Shown: in pieces, positions 7,303 through 13,084 of the stretch
Layout of the letters: each line of letters starts with the position of its first letter
Position numbering within the stretch: position 1 is the stretch's first letter
Origin: Nitrososphaerales archaeon
GTDB lineage: Archaea; Thermoproteota; Nitrososphaeria; Nitrososphaerales; Nitrososphaeraceae
Assembly: GCA_029237515.1 (NCBI GenBank)
Contig: JARBAV010000374.1
Location: 1-13,101, forward strand
DNA length: 13,101 nucleotides
Reading direction: 5' to 3'
The notes under the pieces: model-generated
Told to the model about the DNA's origin: nothing
The model's database searches: none
Seen by the model: the letters and a program-made list of their open reading frames with translations, nothing else
Made by a program: the position numbers and the translations under genes

Positions 7303-7506
7303 ATGATGGGTCTGGAAAGTAATCTTCCTGTAAAAGTGGGAGAAGAATACGATCTCGAGATTACTGAAGCCAGTAAGATCGGACCAGAAGGAGTTGCTCG
7401 AGTTCACGGGCTTGTGATATTTGTGAGGAACGGAAAATTGGGACAAAAGGTGCGAGTAAGAATAAAGTCGCTCGGAAGCACGCATGCCGTATCGGAGATT
7501 ATCTAA
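7303..7506 (+). CDS. Free-standing TRAM-domain protein, probable RNA-binding protein
   Basis: Nearly the whole 67-residue product is one TRAM domain, a small five-stranded RNA-binding barrel otherwise found on tRNA-modifying enzymes. The typical pattern is present: PVKVGEEYDLEITEASKIG, then GPEGVARVHGLVIFV and GKLGQKVRVRI. Single-domain TRAM proteins are common in archaea, and one from a cold-living methanogen acts as an RNA chaperone, so a similar cytoplasmic role is likely. The start is ATG 7303, with AGGT 6 bases upstream; ATG 7306 or TTG 7300 are close alternatives that do not change the domain. It appears to be a single-gene transcript. Confidence 0.9.
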   Translation: MMGLESNLPVKVGEEYDLEITEASKIGPEGVARVHGLVIFVRNGKLGQKVRVRIKSLGSTHAVSEII

Positions 7507-7584
7507 TCTAACTGTGTGTTCAATATTTTCTAATTTACAGAGACTGAATTTGTCTATTTAGGAGCCCGAGTTTTCATATCACGC

Positions 7585-7592
7585 TATATAAA
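7585..7592 (+). promoter_or_regulatory. TATA box for the small acidic gene
   Basis: TATATAAA lies 45-52 bases before the ATG at 7637 and is the closest match to an archaeal TATA box in the window. A start near 7612 would give a leader of about 25 bases. Confidence 0.5.
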
Positions 7593-7636
7593 GTACGTTC
7601 TGTTAGGTTAAGAACCAGTGTGTATAAAAGTCTCTC

Positions 7637-7807
7637 ATGCGACATGACCAGGCGTACGAGCGGGAACGAAAAAACCTTACCGCAGAAGAAGAGGAAGAGG
7701 AGGATGGGGGAAAGAGTGAGAACGAAACCGAAAGAGAAGCATTCAAAAACACAGACGAATATGACAAAGATGATGTTAGTGAAGCTGACGACACCCCAGA
7801 TGAATAG
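7637..7807 (+). CDS. 56-residue highly acidic protein of unknown function
   Basis: A frame from ATG 7637 to TAG 7807 encodes 56 residues. After a short mixed-charge start (MRHDQAYERERKNL) it becomes very acidic, with six consecutive Glu at 17-22 and an ending of DDVSEADDTPDE. No hydrophobic core is apparent, so it is probably disordered or folds on a partner; binding metal ions or basic proteins is one guess. A longer frame in another phase overlaps it and would give a basic protein, but this frame is preferred because a strong TATA box precedes it, its start is ATG right after an in-frame stop, and the acidic ending is natural. It converges with the 58-residue gene, 53 bases away. Confidence 0.55.
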   Translation: MRHDQAYERERKNLTAEEEEEEDGGKSENETEREAFKNTDEYDKDDVSEADDTPDE

Positions 7808-7860
7808 TATACTGGCTCTCCGCAATTCGAAATTCTTGAGAGATAAAAATATTTACTTAT

Positions 7861-8037
7861 CTATAGTAGTATCCTCTGCTCTTCTATGTAAACTTGACAA
7901 TATTCACAATTAGAATCAAGTTGTACGATAGTTCCATCCTCCGTTACATGATGTGCTAGATGAAAGGTTGCAGAGCGGATATCCTGCATGATTATACATG
8001 CCATCTTGTCTTCAACTCTTACACAGATATCTGACAT
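7861..8037 (-). CDS. 58-residue CxxC protein of unknown function
   Basis: A frame from ATG 8037 to TAG 7861 encodes 58 residues with AGGGGT 4-5 bases before the start, a good ribosome binding site. Cys44-Glu-Tyr-Cys47 forms a CxxC pair, with Cys5, Cys14 and three His (26, 29, 30) elsewhere, so a single zinc site or a redox pair is possible. The middle, HVTEDGTIVQLDSN, looks like two beta strands joined by a turn. No family is recognised. Composition, start context and promoter make it likely to be real although very short. Confidence 0.6.
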   Translation of the reverse strand: MSDICVRVEDKMACIIMQDIRSATFHLAHHVTEDGTIVQLDSNCEYCQVYIEEQRILL

Positions 8038-8060
8038 TCTACCCCTGTAATTCGTTCATA

Positions 8061-8097
8061 CTATAAAAAGGATTTTGAATATAGATACTATAAAACA
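8061..8097 (-). promoter_or_regulatory. Two TATA-like boxes for the 58-residue gene
   Basis: On the minus strand TGTTTTATAG (8097..8088) and TTTTTATAG (8069..8061) both precede the ATG at 8037. The upstream one would give a leader of about 30 bases carrying the AGGGGT site and is preferred; the nearer one would give an almost leaderless transcript. Confidence 0.4.
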
Positions 8098-8140
8098 ATA
8101 ACATCTAAATATATATAGATATTAGCGGAGTTTTTTCTGA

Positions 8141-8338
8141 ACGTGTTGGACTTCAGATATTATTCGTAGTGCACTTCTTAATGATTGGAAATATATACTT
8201 AAATTGGCAGGAGAAGCCTTGCAACACCCTGTTTCCTACAATTGGCGAGACTTAATCTTGAGAATACTAAGAAAAAGACATCTACCGAATAGAATCTCAA
8301 ATTATTTGGAGTATGACGGTTATATCATGTTTAAGTAG
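8141..8338 (+). pseudogene. Protein-like open segment without a normal start
   Basis: From the codon after TGA (8138-8140) to TAG (8336-8338) the frame is open for 65 codons. It encodes a natural-looking sequence including DIIRSALLNDWKYILKLA, HPVSYNWRDLILRILRKRH and a YLEYDGYIMFK ending. It has no ATG before the last few codons; a TTG at 8204 would give 44 residues but has no ribosome binding site. It may be the 3' end of a decayed gene or a short TTG-started gene. The family is not recognised. Confidence 0.3.
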
Positions 8339-8450
8339 CTAATCAAATATACTCGAAGTAGATGTAATAATGGACGTATATAGATCATTTATAGATATGT
8401 GAATATGTACAGATTTACCGAATCCAACGATGTGTCAATAGATCTCCAAT

Positions 8451-8460
8451 ATTAATATAG
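8451..8460 (+). promoter_or_regulatory. TATA-like box for the CHRD gene
   Basis: ATTAATATAG is centred about 41 bases before the chosen ATG at 8497 and overlaps the perfect palindrome ATATTAATAT (8449-8458). It supports the ATG start rather than the TTG at 8467, which would lie at or before the expected transcript start. Confidence 0.35.
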
Positions 8461-8496
8461 AAATCCTTGATTAGTAAGTCATATTATTATCTCCCC

Positions 8497-9027
8497 ATGT
8501 CACAAATAGTTGTAATCGCTTCATTAACAATCATTTCCATCGTCGGAAGTGTTCTGGCATTTAGCGTGATACAGCAACAAGTCTTAGGTCAGCAGGCTTT
8601 TACTGCTGAATTAACGGGCGACAATGAACTACCTCCTGTCAATACTGAGGCAAATGGAACAATTACCATTCAAGGAAGTAACCAAAGTCTTAATTATCAA
8701 TTAGCGTTGAGCGACATAACAAATGTAACAGCCGCTCATATACACTTCGGAAACGACGACGAAAACGGAAAGGTCGTAGTAACTCTACTCAAATCTGATA
8801 GCCCCGCGGGCCTTGAACTGGAAACGCTTGGAGGAAATTTCACTGACGAAGACGTTCAAGGGCCATTGGCAGGTCTACCTCTTGAACAACTTATTGGATT
8901 TATGGGGAATGGAAGCACGTATGTGAACGTTCATAGCATAGATTTTCCGTCTGGTGAGATACGAGGACAGATAGAAGAGCTCGATCTGGATGAAGAAGAG
9001 GGAGACGAGGAAGAGGACGAAGGATAA
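8497..9027 (+). CDS. Exported CHRD-domain protein with acidic tail
   Basis: The 176-residue product starts with a hydrophobic segment (about residues 3-22) typical of a signal peptide or membrane anchor, with possible cleavage near VLGQQA. A CHRD domain follows (about 30-160): FTAELTGDNELPPVNT, AAHIHFGNDDENGKVVV, GPLAG and the diagnostic ending YVNVHSIDFPSGEIRGQI. CHRD domains were named from animal chordin and occur in many bacterial and archaeal surface proteins; their role in microbes is unclear. The C-terminus is a tail of Asp and Glu (LDLDEEEGDEEEDEG) that might bind calcium or other cations at the cell surface. The ATG at 8497 is chosen over TTG 8467 on promoter distance and because it puts the hydrophobic segment at the N-terminus. 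It seems to be transcribed alone. Confidence 0.85.
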   Translation: MSQIVVIASLTIISIVGSVLAFSVIQQQVLGQQAFTAELTGDNELPPVNTEANGTITIQGSNQSLNYQLALSDITNVTAAHIHFGNDDENGKVVVTLLKSDSPAGLELETLGGNFTDEDVQGPLAGLPLEQLIGFMGNGSTYVNVHSIDFPSGEIRGQIEELDLDEEEGDEEEDEG

Positions 9028-9040
9028 AGATCAATCCCCA

Positions 9041-9058
9041 TTTTTAATTGACATTTTT
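9041..9058 (+). terminator. Oligo-T terminator after the CHRD gene
   Basis: Two runs of five T (9041-9045 and 9054-9058) start 13 bases after the TAA stop. Archaeal transcription usually ends at such T-runs without a hairpin. Confidence 0.5.
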
Positions 9059-9840
9059 ATTCGTCATGGTAAATGCCCTCTAACATAAAGGAAACGCCGG
9101 CCGCTGAACAATGCTTTGATGTATTTTTCGAATCTGCTATCCGTCATCAAAGATATTTAAAAAGTTCTCGACCAGTTAGCTTCATATAGAAATTTCATAG
9201 ACCCTGTATGCAGGAATCTTCATAAATAAAAATATGATCTAATAACACAATTAACTTAAGGATGACGGTCTTAACAAACTGCGAACATACTTCACTCGTG
9301 AGAAGGTAGGCGGCCAGTTCTAGACATGAATGTGCTGTGGCCGTCATGCCTCTTGTAGTTTTCATATTTTTATTTGAAAAATTCGAGCACATCCATCTAA
9401 CTTATCAATTAGCCCTGAATAGATGAATAGGAAAGAGTCGCTGCATCCTAATTTCGGATTTCAATGAATTTTTATCATGTTATAGAGAATAATTATTTTT
9501 AGTATCATCTTATAGTAAATAAAACATTTTTCGACAAAACTTTTAAGTACAATGGATTTCTATATTGAATTACAACATACCCAATTGCAATTTGGCAGTT
9601 GGATCTTACCAGCATCCCCTGAACTACCACTGCAATAGGGATCGCATCTAACAGCCGTAGATGGCTAGGGTTTTTCTAGAATTTTTCCCTAGCCGATCTA
9701 CTTTTTGTTACCAATCATGGGACGGAAATATTATCTTAAAAGCGGTAACGCCTATAAAAGCGAATAAGCTGATCTGTCTTATCAAACCTGTAATTTTACC
9801 CAGCTAGACAAAATATAACAGAATTCCGACCAAATGAAAT
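9059..9840. other. Long spacer with inverted repeats and no firm gene
   Basis: About 780 bases between the CHRD and pyrophosphatase genes hold no confident coding region. A 65-codon minus-strand frame from ATG 9392 exists but has no promoter or clear ribosome site. Structure is present: ATGACGG (9262-9268) pairs with CCGTCAT (9341-9347), with an inner GGCCA (9312-9316) and TGGCC (9338-9342), and two hairpins lie at 9645-9694. A small RNA is possible. No tRNA-like cloverleaf was found. Confidence 0.35.
9645..9706 (+). ncRNA. Tandem hairpins followed by a T-run: possible small RNA end or terminator
   Basis: CATCTA (9645-9650) pairs with TAGATG (9658-9663) around a 7-base loop. Immediately after, GGCTAGGG (9663-9670) pairs perfectly with CCCTAGCC (9687-9694) around a 16-base loop rich in T with TCTAGA in its middle. 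A run of five T follows at 9702-9706. Read on the plus strand this resembles the 3' end of a structured transcript. No RNA family is recognised, and the second hairpin would also form in a minus-strand transcript reading past the pyrophosphatase gene. Confidence 0.3.
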
Positions 9841-10401
9841 CTAATCTTGTGAAGTCTTCTTTTTCAGCTTCTTTTGATATCTGTCTATAGATTTTTGAAT
9901 CATCTTGTCAGCCAATTCTTTACCTCCCCAACCAGTAAGCTGAACGAATTTTCCTTCTTCCAAATCCTTATGGTGGTTCACAAAATATTCCAATTTCTTT
10001 CTAAATTGGATTGGGACATCTGAAATAGTCGTGAGATGGGAAAACTCGGGATCAATTCGATTATCAGGAACCGCTATTATTTTATTGTCATCTCCATCCT
10101 GATCCTTGGTCATTATTACTCCAAGAGGACGTGCAGAGATCACCGAAAATGGAAATAACGAATCGTTTTCGATGACAAAGACATCTACTGGATCGTCGCT
10201 GTTGCGTTCCAATGTGTTAGGAATAAATCCATAATTGCAAGGATATACTACCGAGGTTGGAAGAATCCGGTCTGCATACAGAATTTCGTTCTTGGGGTCA
10301 ACCTCGTACTTTACACCACTACCTTTAGGTATCTCTATTACAACGTAAATTCTCCCCGGGGGCTCTATACCAGGACTGGATGGAAACCTGTATGAAATCA
10401 A
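9841..10401 (-). CDS. ppa: Inorganic pyrophosphatase, family I
   Basis: The enzyme splits pyrophosphate to two phosphates in the cytoplasm and so pulls biosynthetic reactions forward. The 186-residue length fits the family. Active-site blocks in order: EIPKGSGVKYE (23-33), YADRIL (42-47), VYPCNYGFIPNT (52-63), DDPVD (69-73), and Asp100, Asp105 and Lys107. Two usually fixed positions differ: the first Asp of the DxDPxD metal site (E. coli Asp65) is Ser68, with Asp69 beside it, and the Tyr before the late Lys (E. coli Tyr141) is His144 in NHHKDLE. The start is TTG at 10401 because no ATG lies upstream before an in-frame stop. The C-terminus is lysine-rich. It is last in a minus-strand run of phosphate-related genes and seems to have its own promoter. 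Confidence 0.92.
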   Translation of the reverse strand: MISYRFPSSPGIEPPGRIYVVIEIPKGSGVKYEVDPKNEILYADRILPTSVVYPCNYGFIPNTLERNSDDPVDVFVIENDSLFPFSVISARPLGVIMTKDQDGDDNKIIAVPDNRIDPEFSHLTTISDVPIQFRKKLEYFVNHHKDLEEGKFVQLTGWGGKELADKMIQKSIDRYQKKLKKKTSQD

Positions 10402-10435
10402 ATGAAAGTATTCTAAAGTAAAACGACTGAATGAG

Positions 10436-10443
10436 ATATAAGT
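10436..10443 (-). promoter_or_regulatory. TATA-like box for the pyrophosphatase gene
   Basis: On the minus strand ACTTATATC is centred about 39 bases before the TTG start at 10401. It would give a leader of about 13 bases and supports the TTG start. Confidence 0.35.
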
Positions 10444-10495
10444 GATACCTTCAAAATTGAGAGTAATTCAATTTGATGCAATGAGGACCATTCAA

Positions 10496-10975
10496 TTAGT
10501 CAAATATTTTTTTTCCAAGACCCCATATTTTCACTACCTGTAGGTAATTCATGAATATCATGCTTCGGTAAGCCTGCTTATCCACATCTCGCATTATGAT
10601 TGGTATTGCAGCCATTACCATATCGATACAGGAATGTTCTATAGATAAAGTAGAAACATCTTCAGGACTTGCCAAATGTGAAATTTCTACTGTCACTCCT
10701 ACTCTCTTGTCGCATTTGTCTTTGGGTTCGTTCTCAATTGGAAGCAAATGCTGTTCCCTTTGCTTAAATATCGATAATATCCTAACCGAATTTGAATGAG
10801 ATTGAAGCAACTCTATAAATTGTTTCTTGTTTTCTACCAAAGGCAAAGATCTAGGCAAGTTTCTTATGCCTAATCCCTTACCAATTCTTTTCATAAGCAA
10901 AGTGGGGATTGGAAAGCTATAGACCTCTGTTGTCCATTGCTCAGCATATGTGGTAGTACCCAAGGCATTATCCAT
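10496..10975 (-). CDS. C-terminal part of the split CYTH-like protein
   Basis: If translated alone from ATG 10975 this gives 159 residues; no good ribosome binding site precedes that ATG, which supports its being an internal Met. Visible elements are EQWTTEVYSFPIP (12-24), a basic KRIGKGLGIRNLPRSLP segment (29-45), VRILSIFKQR (64-73), and VGVTVEISHLASPEDVSTLSIEH (92-114), in which strands carry alternating charges facing one side, as expected for a tunnel barrel. The end, GLGKKIFD, is basic. Its stop lies about 94 bases before the pyrophosphatase start. Confidence 0.6.
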   Translation of the reverse strand: MDNALGTTTYAEQWTTEVYSFPIPTLLMKRIGKGLGIRNLPRSLPLVENKKQFIELLQSHSNSVRILSIFKQREQHLLPIENEPKDKCDKRVGVTVEISHLASPEDVSTLSIEHSCIDMVMAAIPIIMRDVDKQAYRSMIFMNYLQVVKIWGLGKKIFD

Positions 10976-11010
10976 TTCACAAGGTTGAAAACCTATTAGT
11001 TCTTTTATTT

Positions 11011-11199
11011 TTAGGTCTTGTTCCGCAACTTAATATTCAAGTTACAGTCAGGGGTCCACACATACTTATCAGTCATTTTGGTAGGGCGATCGAATTTCAC
11101 AGGTAACCCTTGTATCACGTTTAAGAGGCTTTTATTGAGTGTATTGCTAAACAAACGCCACTCCCACAATCTTTCCGAGAACTTTGGAGTTCCATTCAT
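11011..11199 (-). CDS. N-terminal part of the split CYTH-like protein
   Basis: The 62-residue frame from ATG 11199 has AGGG four bases upstream and GGAGG about 15 bases upstream. It encodes FSERLWEWRLFSNTL, in which the Glu-Trp-Arg could form the first barrel strand (CYTH proteins start with an ExExK motif, so this would be a degenerate version), then LPVKFDRPTKMTDKYVW and CNLNIKLRNKT. It ends abruptly after a strand with alternating basic residues, which is why it is read as a fragment. It lies 127 bases after sixA on the same strand. Confidence 0.55.
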   Translation of the reverse strand: MNGTPKFSERLWEWRLFSNTLNKSLLNVIQGLPVKFDRPTKMTDKYVWTPDCNLNIKLRNKT

Positions 11200-11326
11200 G
11201 GCCCTACAATTACGCCTCCAGAAGAGCTAGACTATTGTTCTAGCCTCGAAAGGGCGCTTAGCACAAACTCACAAGAATATCCGACGCCTGCTCTCCTACT
11301 TCTTCTTCTTGTCAGCCTCAAGTCGC

Positions 11327-11824
11327 CTATTCTGATTCATCGGGCTTAAATATTTCAATTAGCCTACCTCGATCTGTGAGTCGACGACGTACTGTAGACC
11401 ATTTTTCTATATCAAATTCTATTTGAGCTAGCGTGCAAGTTGGAATTATGTGTATTTCCCCAGTGAGCATTTCAATCAGCTCCTCCACGCCAGGATTATG
11501 CCCTACTATCAAGACTCGGTGGTAGTTATCAGCAACTTCTCGGAGTACTGCAATGTAAGCAGCAGGCTCAGCAGCATATAATGATTCAAATTTAATTCTC
11601 TTACCTTTGTACCCACAGTGTTTTGCAACAGCTGAAGCTGTATCCATTGCACGAGTGGCTGTAGAGCTGATAACAAGATCTGGAACCAATTCTCTTTCCT
11701 TTAAGGTCCTTCCCATTCTAGGCGCATCTCTCTTACCTCGTCGGTTCAGTGGGCGGTCATGATCGGTCAGATCAGGAAACTTCCAACTAGACTTAGCATG
11801 ACGAAGGAGAAGAAGTGTTTTCAT
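11327..11824 (-). CDS. sixA: Phosphohistidine phosphatase SixA
   Basis: SixA belongs to the histidine phosphatase superfamily and removes phosphate from phosphohistidine on proteins in bacteria; the archaeal target is unknown. The 165-residue product has the family signature from the first residues: LLLLRHAKS with catalytic His9, DHDRPLNRRGKRDAP (21-35), SSTATRAMDTA (53-63) and VGHNPGVEEL with the second His at 109. Length matches the SixA family (about 160). ATG 11824 is preceded by GAGGAG 6 bases upstream, the clearest ribosome binding site in this part. The upstream spacer holds several inverted repeats that may regulate it. The gene is followed by the CYTH-like gene and the pyrophosphatase; SixA and polyphosphate-type genes often sit together, so action on a phosphorylated metabolite or polyphosphate enzyme is possible. 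Confidence 0.92.
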   Translation of the reverse strand: MKTLLLLRHAKSSWKFPDLTDHDRPLNRRGKRDAPRMGRTLKERELVPDLVISSTATRAMDTASAVAKHCGYKGKRIKFESLYAAEPAAYIAVLREVADNYHRVLIVGHNPGVEELIEMLTGEIHIIPTCTLAQIEFDIEKWSTVRRRLTDRGRLIEIFKPDESE

Positions 11825-11915
11825 TTAGCTCCTCTCTTTAAAGACACTAGTGTTGGCAAAAGGCTTTAGCTTTATCATGATTTGAAAGGTTAATGCAAAA
11901 TGCCATAATTTGAGC

Positions 11916-12000
11916 TTATGCGTTCTTGTCGTGAAAGTCAAAAAATTTTGAATAACGCATAATCTGCGTCATTTCAACAGAGTACTTTTTAGGTACTCTG
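11916..12000. repeat. Overlapping inverted repeats upstream of sixA
   Basis: Three pairings are visible. A: TTATGCGTT (11916-11924) with AACGCATAA (11954-11962), perfect over 9 bp. B: AATAACGCA (11951-11959) with TGCGTCATT (11965-11973), 8 of 9 matching. A and B share the ACGCA arm, so they cannot form together. C: CAGAGTAC (11978-11985) with GTACTCTG (11993-12000), perfect over 8 bp with a 7-base loop. They lie between the stop of the small zinc gene and sixA, both on the minus strand. They could be a leader switch, an operator with repeated half-sites, or a 3' structure. Confidence 0.5.
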
Positions 12001-12080
12001 CATCTATATTGCTTAAAGTATGCCAACAATAGTACATTTTGCCCACTCATATTAAGATAGACATAAAATGAGGGGATAGA

Positions 12081-12320
12081 TCAAATCCGAAATACTGCTT
12101 CAAGCATTTTCCCCTTCGATTGGTTGTTGTGTGGTTTGGCGCGAAGGATATGATCACAGCAAGGACATCTTGCACCATCCCATTGTAAGAAGATATCACA
12201 CTCAACACACCTCTTGGATCCATTTTCATAATAACTGGTAATGTATCTGCTTTTGTGCGCCTTATAGAACCAGCATGTATCCCTACAAAACTTCCTTTTA
12301 GTACTATTACTCTTGAACAA
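12081..12320 (-). CDS. Small zinc-knuckle protein of unknown function
   Basis: The 79-residue product has Cys12, Cys16, a Cys38-Val-Glu-Cys41 pair and, after DIFLQWDGAR, a Cys52-x-Cys54-Cys55 group, a clear zinc-ribbon layout (C-x2-C...C-x-C-C). Flanking segments are basic (residues 8-10 KRK, 59-70 RAKPHNNQSKGK), which fits nucleic-acid or protein binding. The layout RC-x2-C...W-x-G-x-x-CPCC seems to be a recurrent small archaeal protein type, from memory of similar sequences and not checked. The start is TTG at 12320, two bases after the stop of the upstream phosphatase gene and inside an ATAGGATTG context; no earlier start exists because an in-frame TAA lies just upstream. Translation is probably coupled to the upstream gene. 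Confidence 0.7.
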   Translation of the reverse strand: MFKSNSTKRKFCRDTCWFYKAHKSRYITSYYENGSKRCVECDIFLQWDGARCPCCDHILRAKPHNNQSKGKMLEAVFRI

Positions 12321-12322
12321 TC

Positions 12323-13084
12323 CTATTGATTAATTGCTGATACAGCCGATTTGGTCCTGGAGGTTGTATTAAAATCAGATGAGGATATGATAGGAGGAGA
12401 TTGGAATAGCTTTTGATATTTCTTTCCCTTCTTCTTTTTACTTGTCTTGATTAATGATATCTCCTTTAGTAACATAGGAGTAAGTAGCCATCGCAACTCA
12501 CCTATTAATTTCGGATTCATAGAAGTAATGCTTATTCTTGCCAATCCAGATCTTTTTAGCACAATCCTCCTATGATGATTGCCTCTGTCATCTCCCAAAT
12601 TTGGATTAATGGACAATACAGAACGTCTAACGCCTCTACGAGTATTTTGTGATGATGACGAAGATACAATATCTGCCGCCATTCTTGTCAAGAAAGGTTC
12701 ATGGCCCACGACAAGTATCTTAGAATCATATTTGAATTTTGCGAGGTTTTTATAGACAAGGGCTCTATCTCCTTCTGGAGCTAGGTCATTCCAAACTTGG
12801 ACGCTTCTTAATTTCTTCTTCTTTTTAAGTTTCCCATCTGTACCACGATTATTTGCAGAAAGAATGCTACCAACTATTTCAGCGCTTTGACGTGCATGTT
12901 CAAGAGGACTTGTGATAATCGCGTCTGGTATTATATTCAGGGTCTTGAGAGCGTTACCAGTGCGCTCGATCTCAATAACACCTTCTACAGTCAGAGTTTT
13001 CTTGTTCGTCCCATTTGGACTTAAACCAAGTCCAATATTTTTTCCAGAACCAGGTTGTCCGTGCCTTATTAAATACAGATCCAT
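12323..13084 (-). CDS. SixA-like histidine phosphatase with lysine-rich additions
   Basis: This is a second member of the histidine phosphatase superfamily, with YLIRHGQPG (catalytic His8), LTVEGVIEIERTG (31-43), TSPLEHARQSAEIV (58-71) and VVGHEPFLTRMAADIV (second His128). It also has an RSGLARISI strand and GELRWLLTP late in the sequence, as in archaeal SixA-type proteins. At 253 residues it is about 90 longer than SixA. The extra length lies in a KLKKKKKLR loop (85-93), a Ser/Arg/Asn-rich insertion (141-173) and a low-complexity tail with KKKKGKK (216-222) and many Ser, Thr and Asn. These basic parts could bind nucleic acid or polyphosphate. ATG 13084 has no ribosome binding site within the visible bases, so it may be leaderless. 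Phosphoglycerate mutase activity is less likely. Confidence 0.85.
   Translation of the reverse strand: MDLYLIRHGQPGSGKNIGLGLSPNGTNKKTLTVEGVIEIERTGNALKTLNIIPDAIITSPLEHARQSAEIVGSILSANNRGTDGKLKKKKKLRSVQVWNDLAPEGDRALVYKNLAKFKYDSKILVVGHEPFLTRMAADIVSSSSSQNTRRGVRRSVLSINPNLGDDRGNHHRRIVLKRSGLARISITSMNPKLIGELRWLLTPMLLKEISLIKTSKKKKGKKYQKLFQSPPIISSSDFNTTSRTKSAVSAINQ

Larger units (their letters stand above)
10496..11199 (-). pseudogene. CYTH-like gene split by a one-base frameshift
   Basis: Two neighbouring minus-strand frames look like halves of one protein of about 234 residues. The first ends in CNLNIKLRNKT and stop. In the second frame the codons before its ATG are open and read LKIKELIGFQPCE, starting exactly at the stop (CTA at 11014). 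Adding one base near 11014 gives the join IKLRNK-T-LKIK, a typical pair of strands with alternating Lys/Arg as in CYTH triphosphate-tunnel proteins, which bind or cleave triphosphates and polyphosphate. The CYTH assignment is an inference from such patterns and from the phosphate-related neighbours. The sequence around the break (GACCTAAAAATAAAAG on the coding strand) would be restored by one more C. A real mutation, a sequencing error and frameshifting are all possible. Confidence 0.6.

Noticed and set aside
7620..7913. A 97-codon plus-strand frame overlapping the acidic gene
   Set aside because: It would be a very basic protein with an unnatural ending in AT-rich spacer and overlaps the 58-residue gene; the acidic frame has the better start and promoter.
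9195..9392. A 65-codon minus-strand frame from ATG 9392
   Set aside because: It has no clear promoter or ribosome binding site and no known motif, and it overlaps inverted repeats that suggest non-coding DNA.
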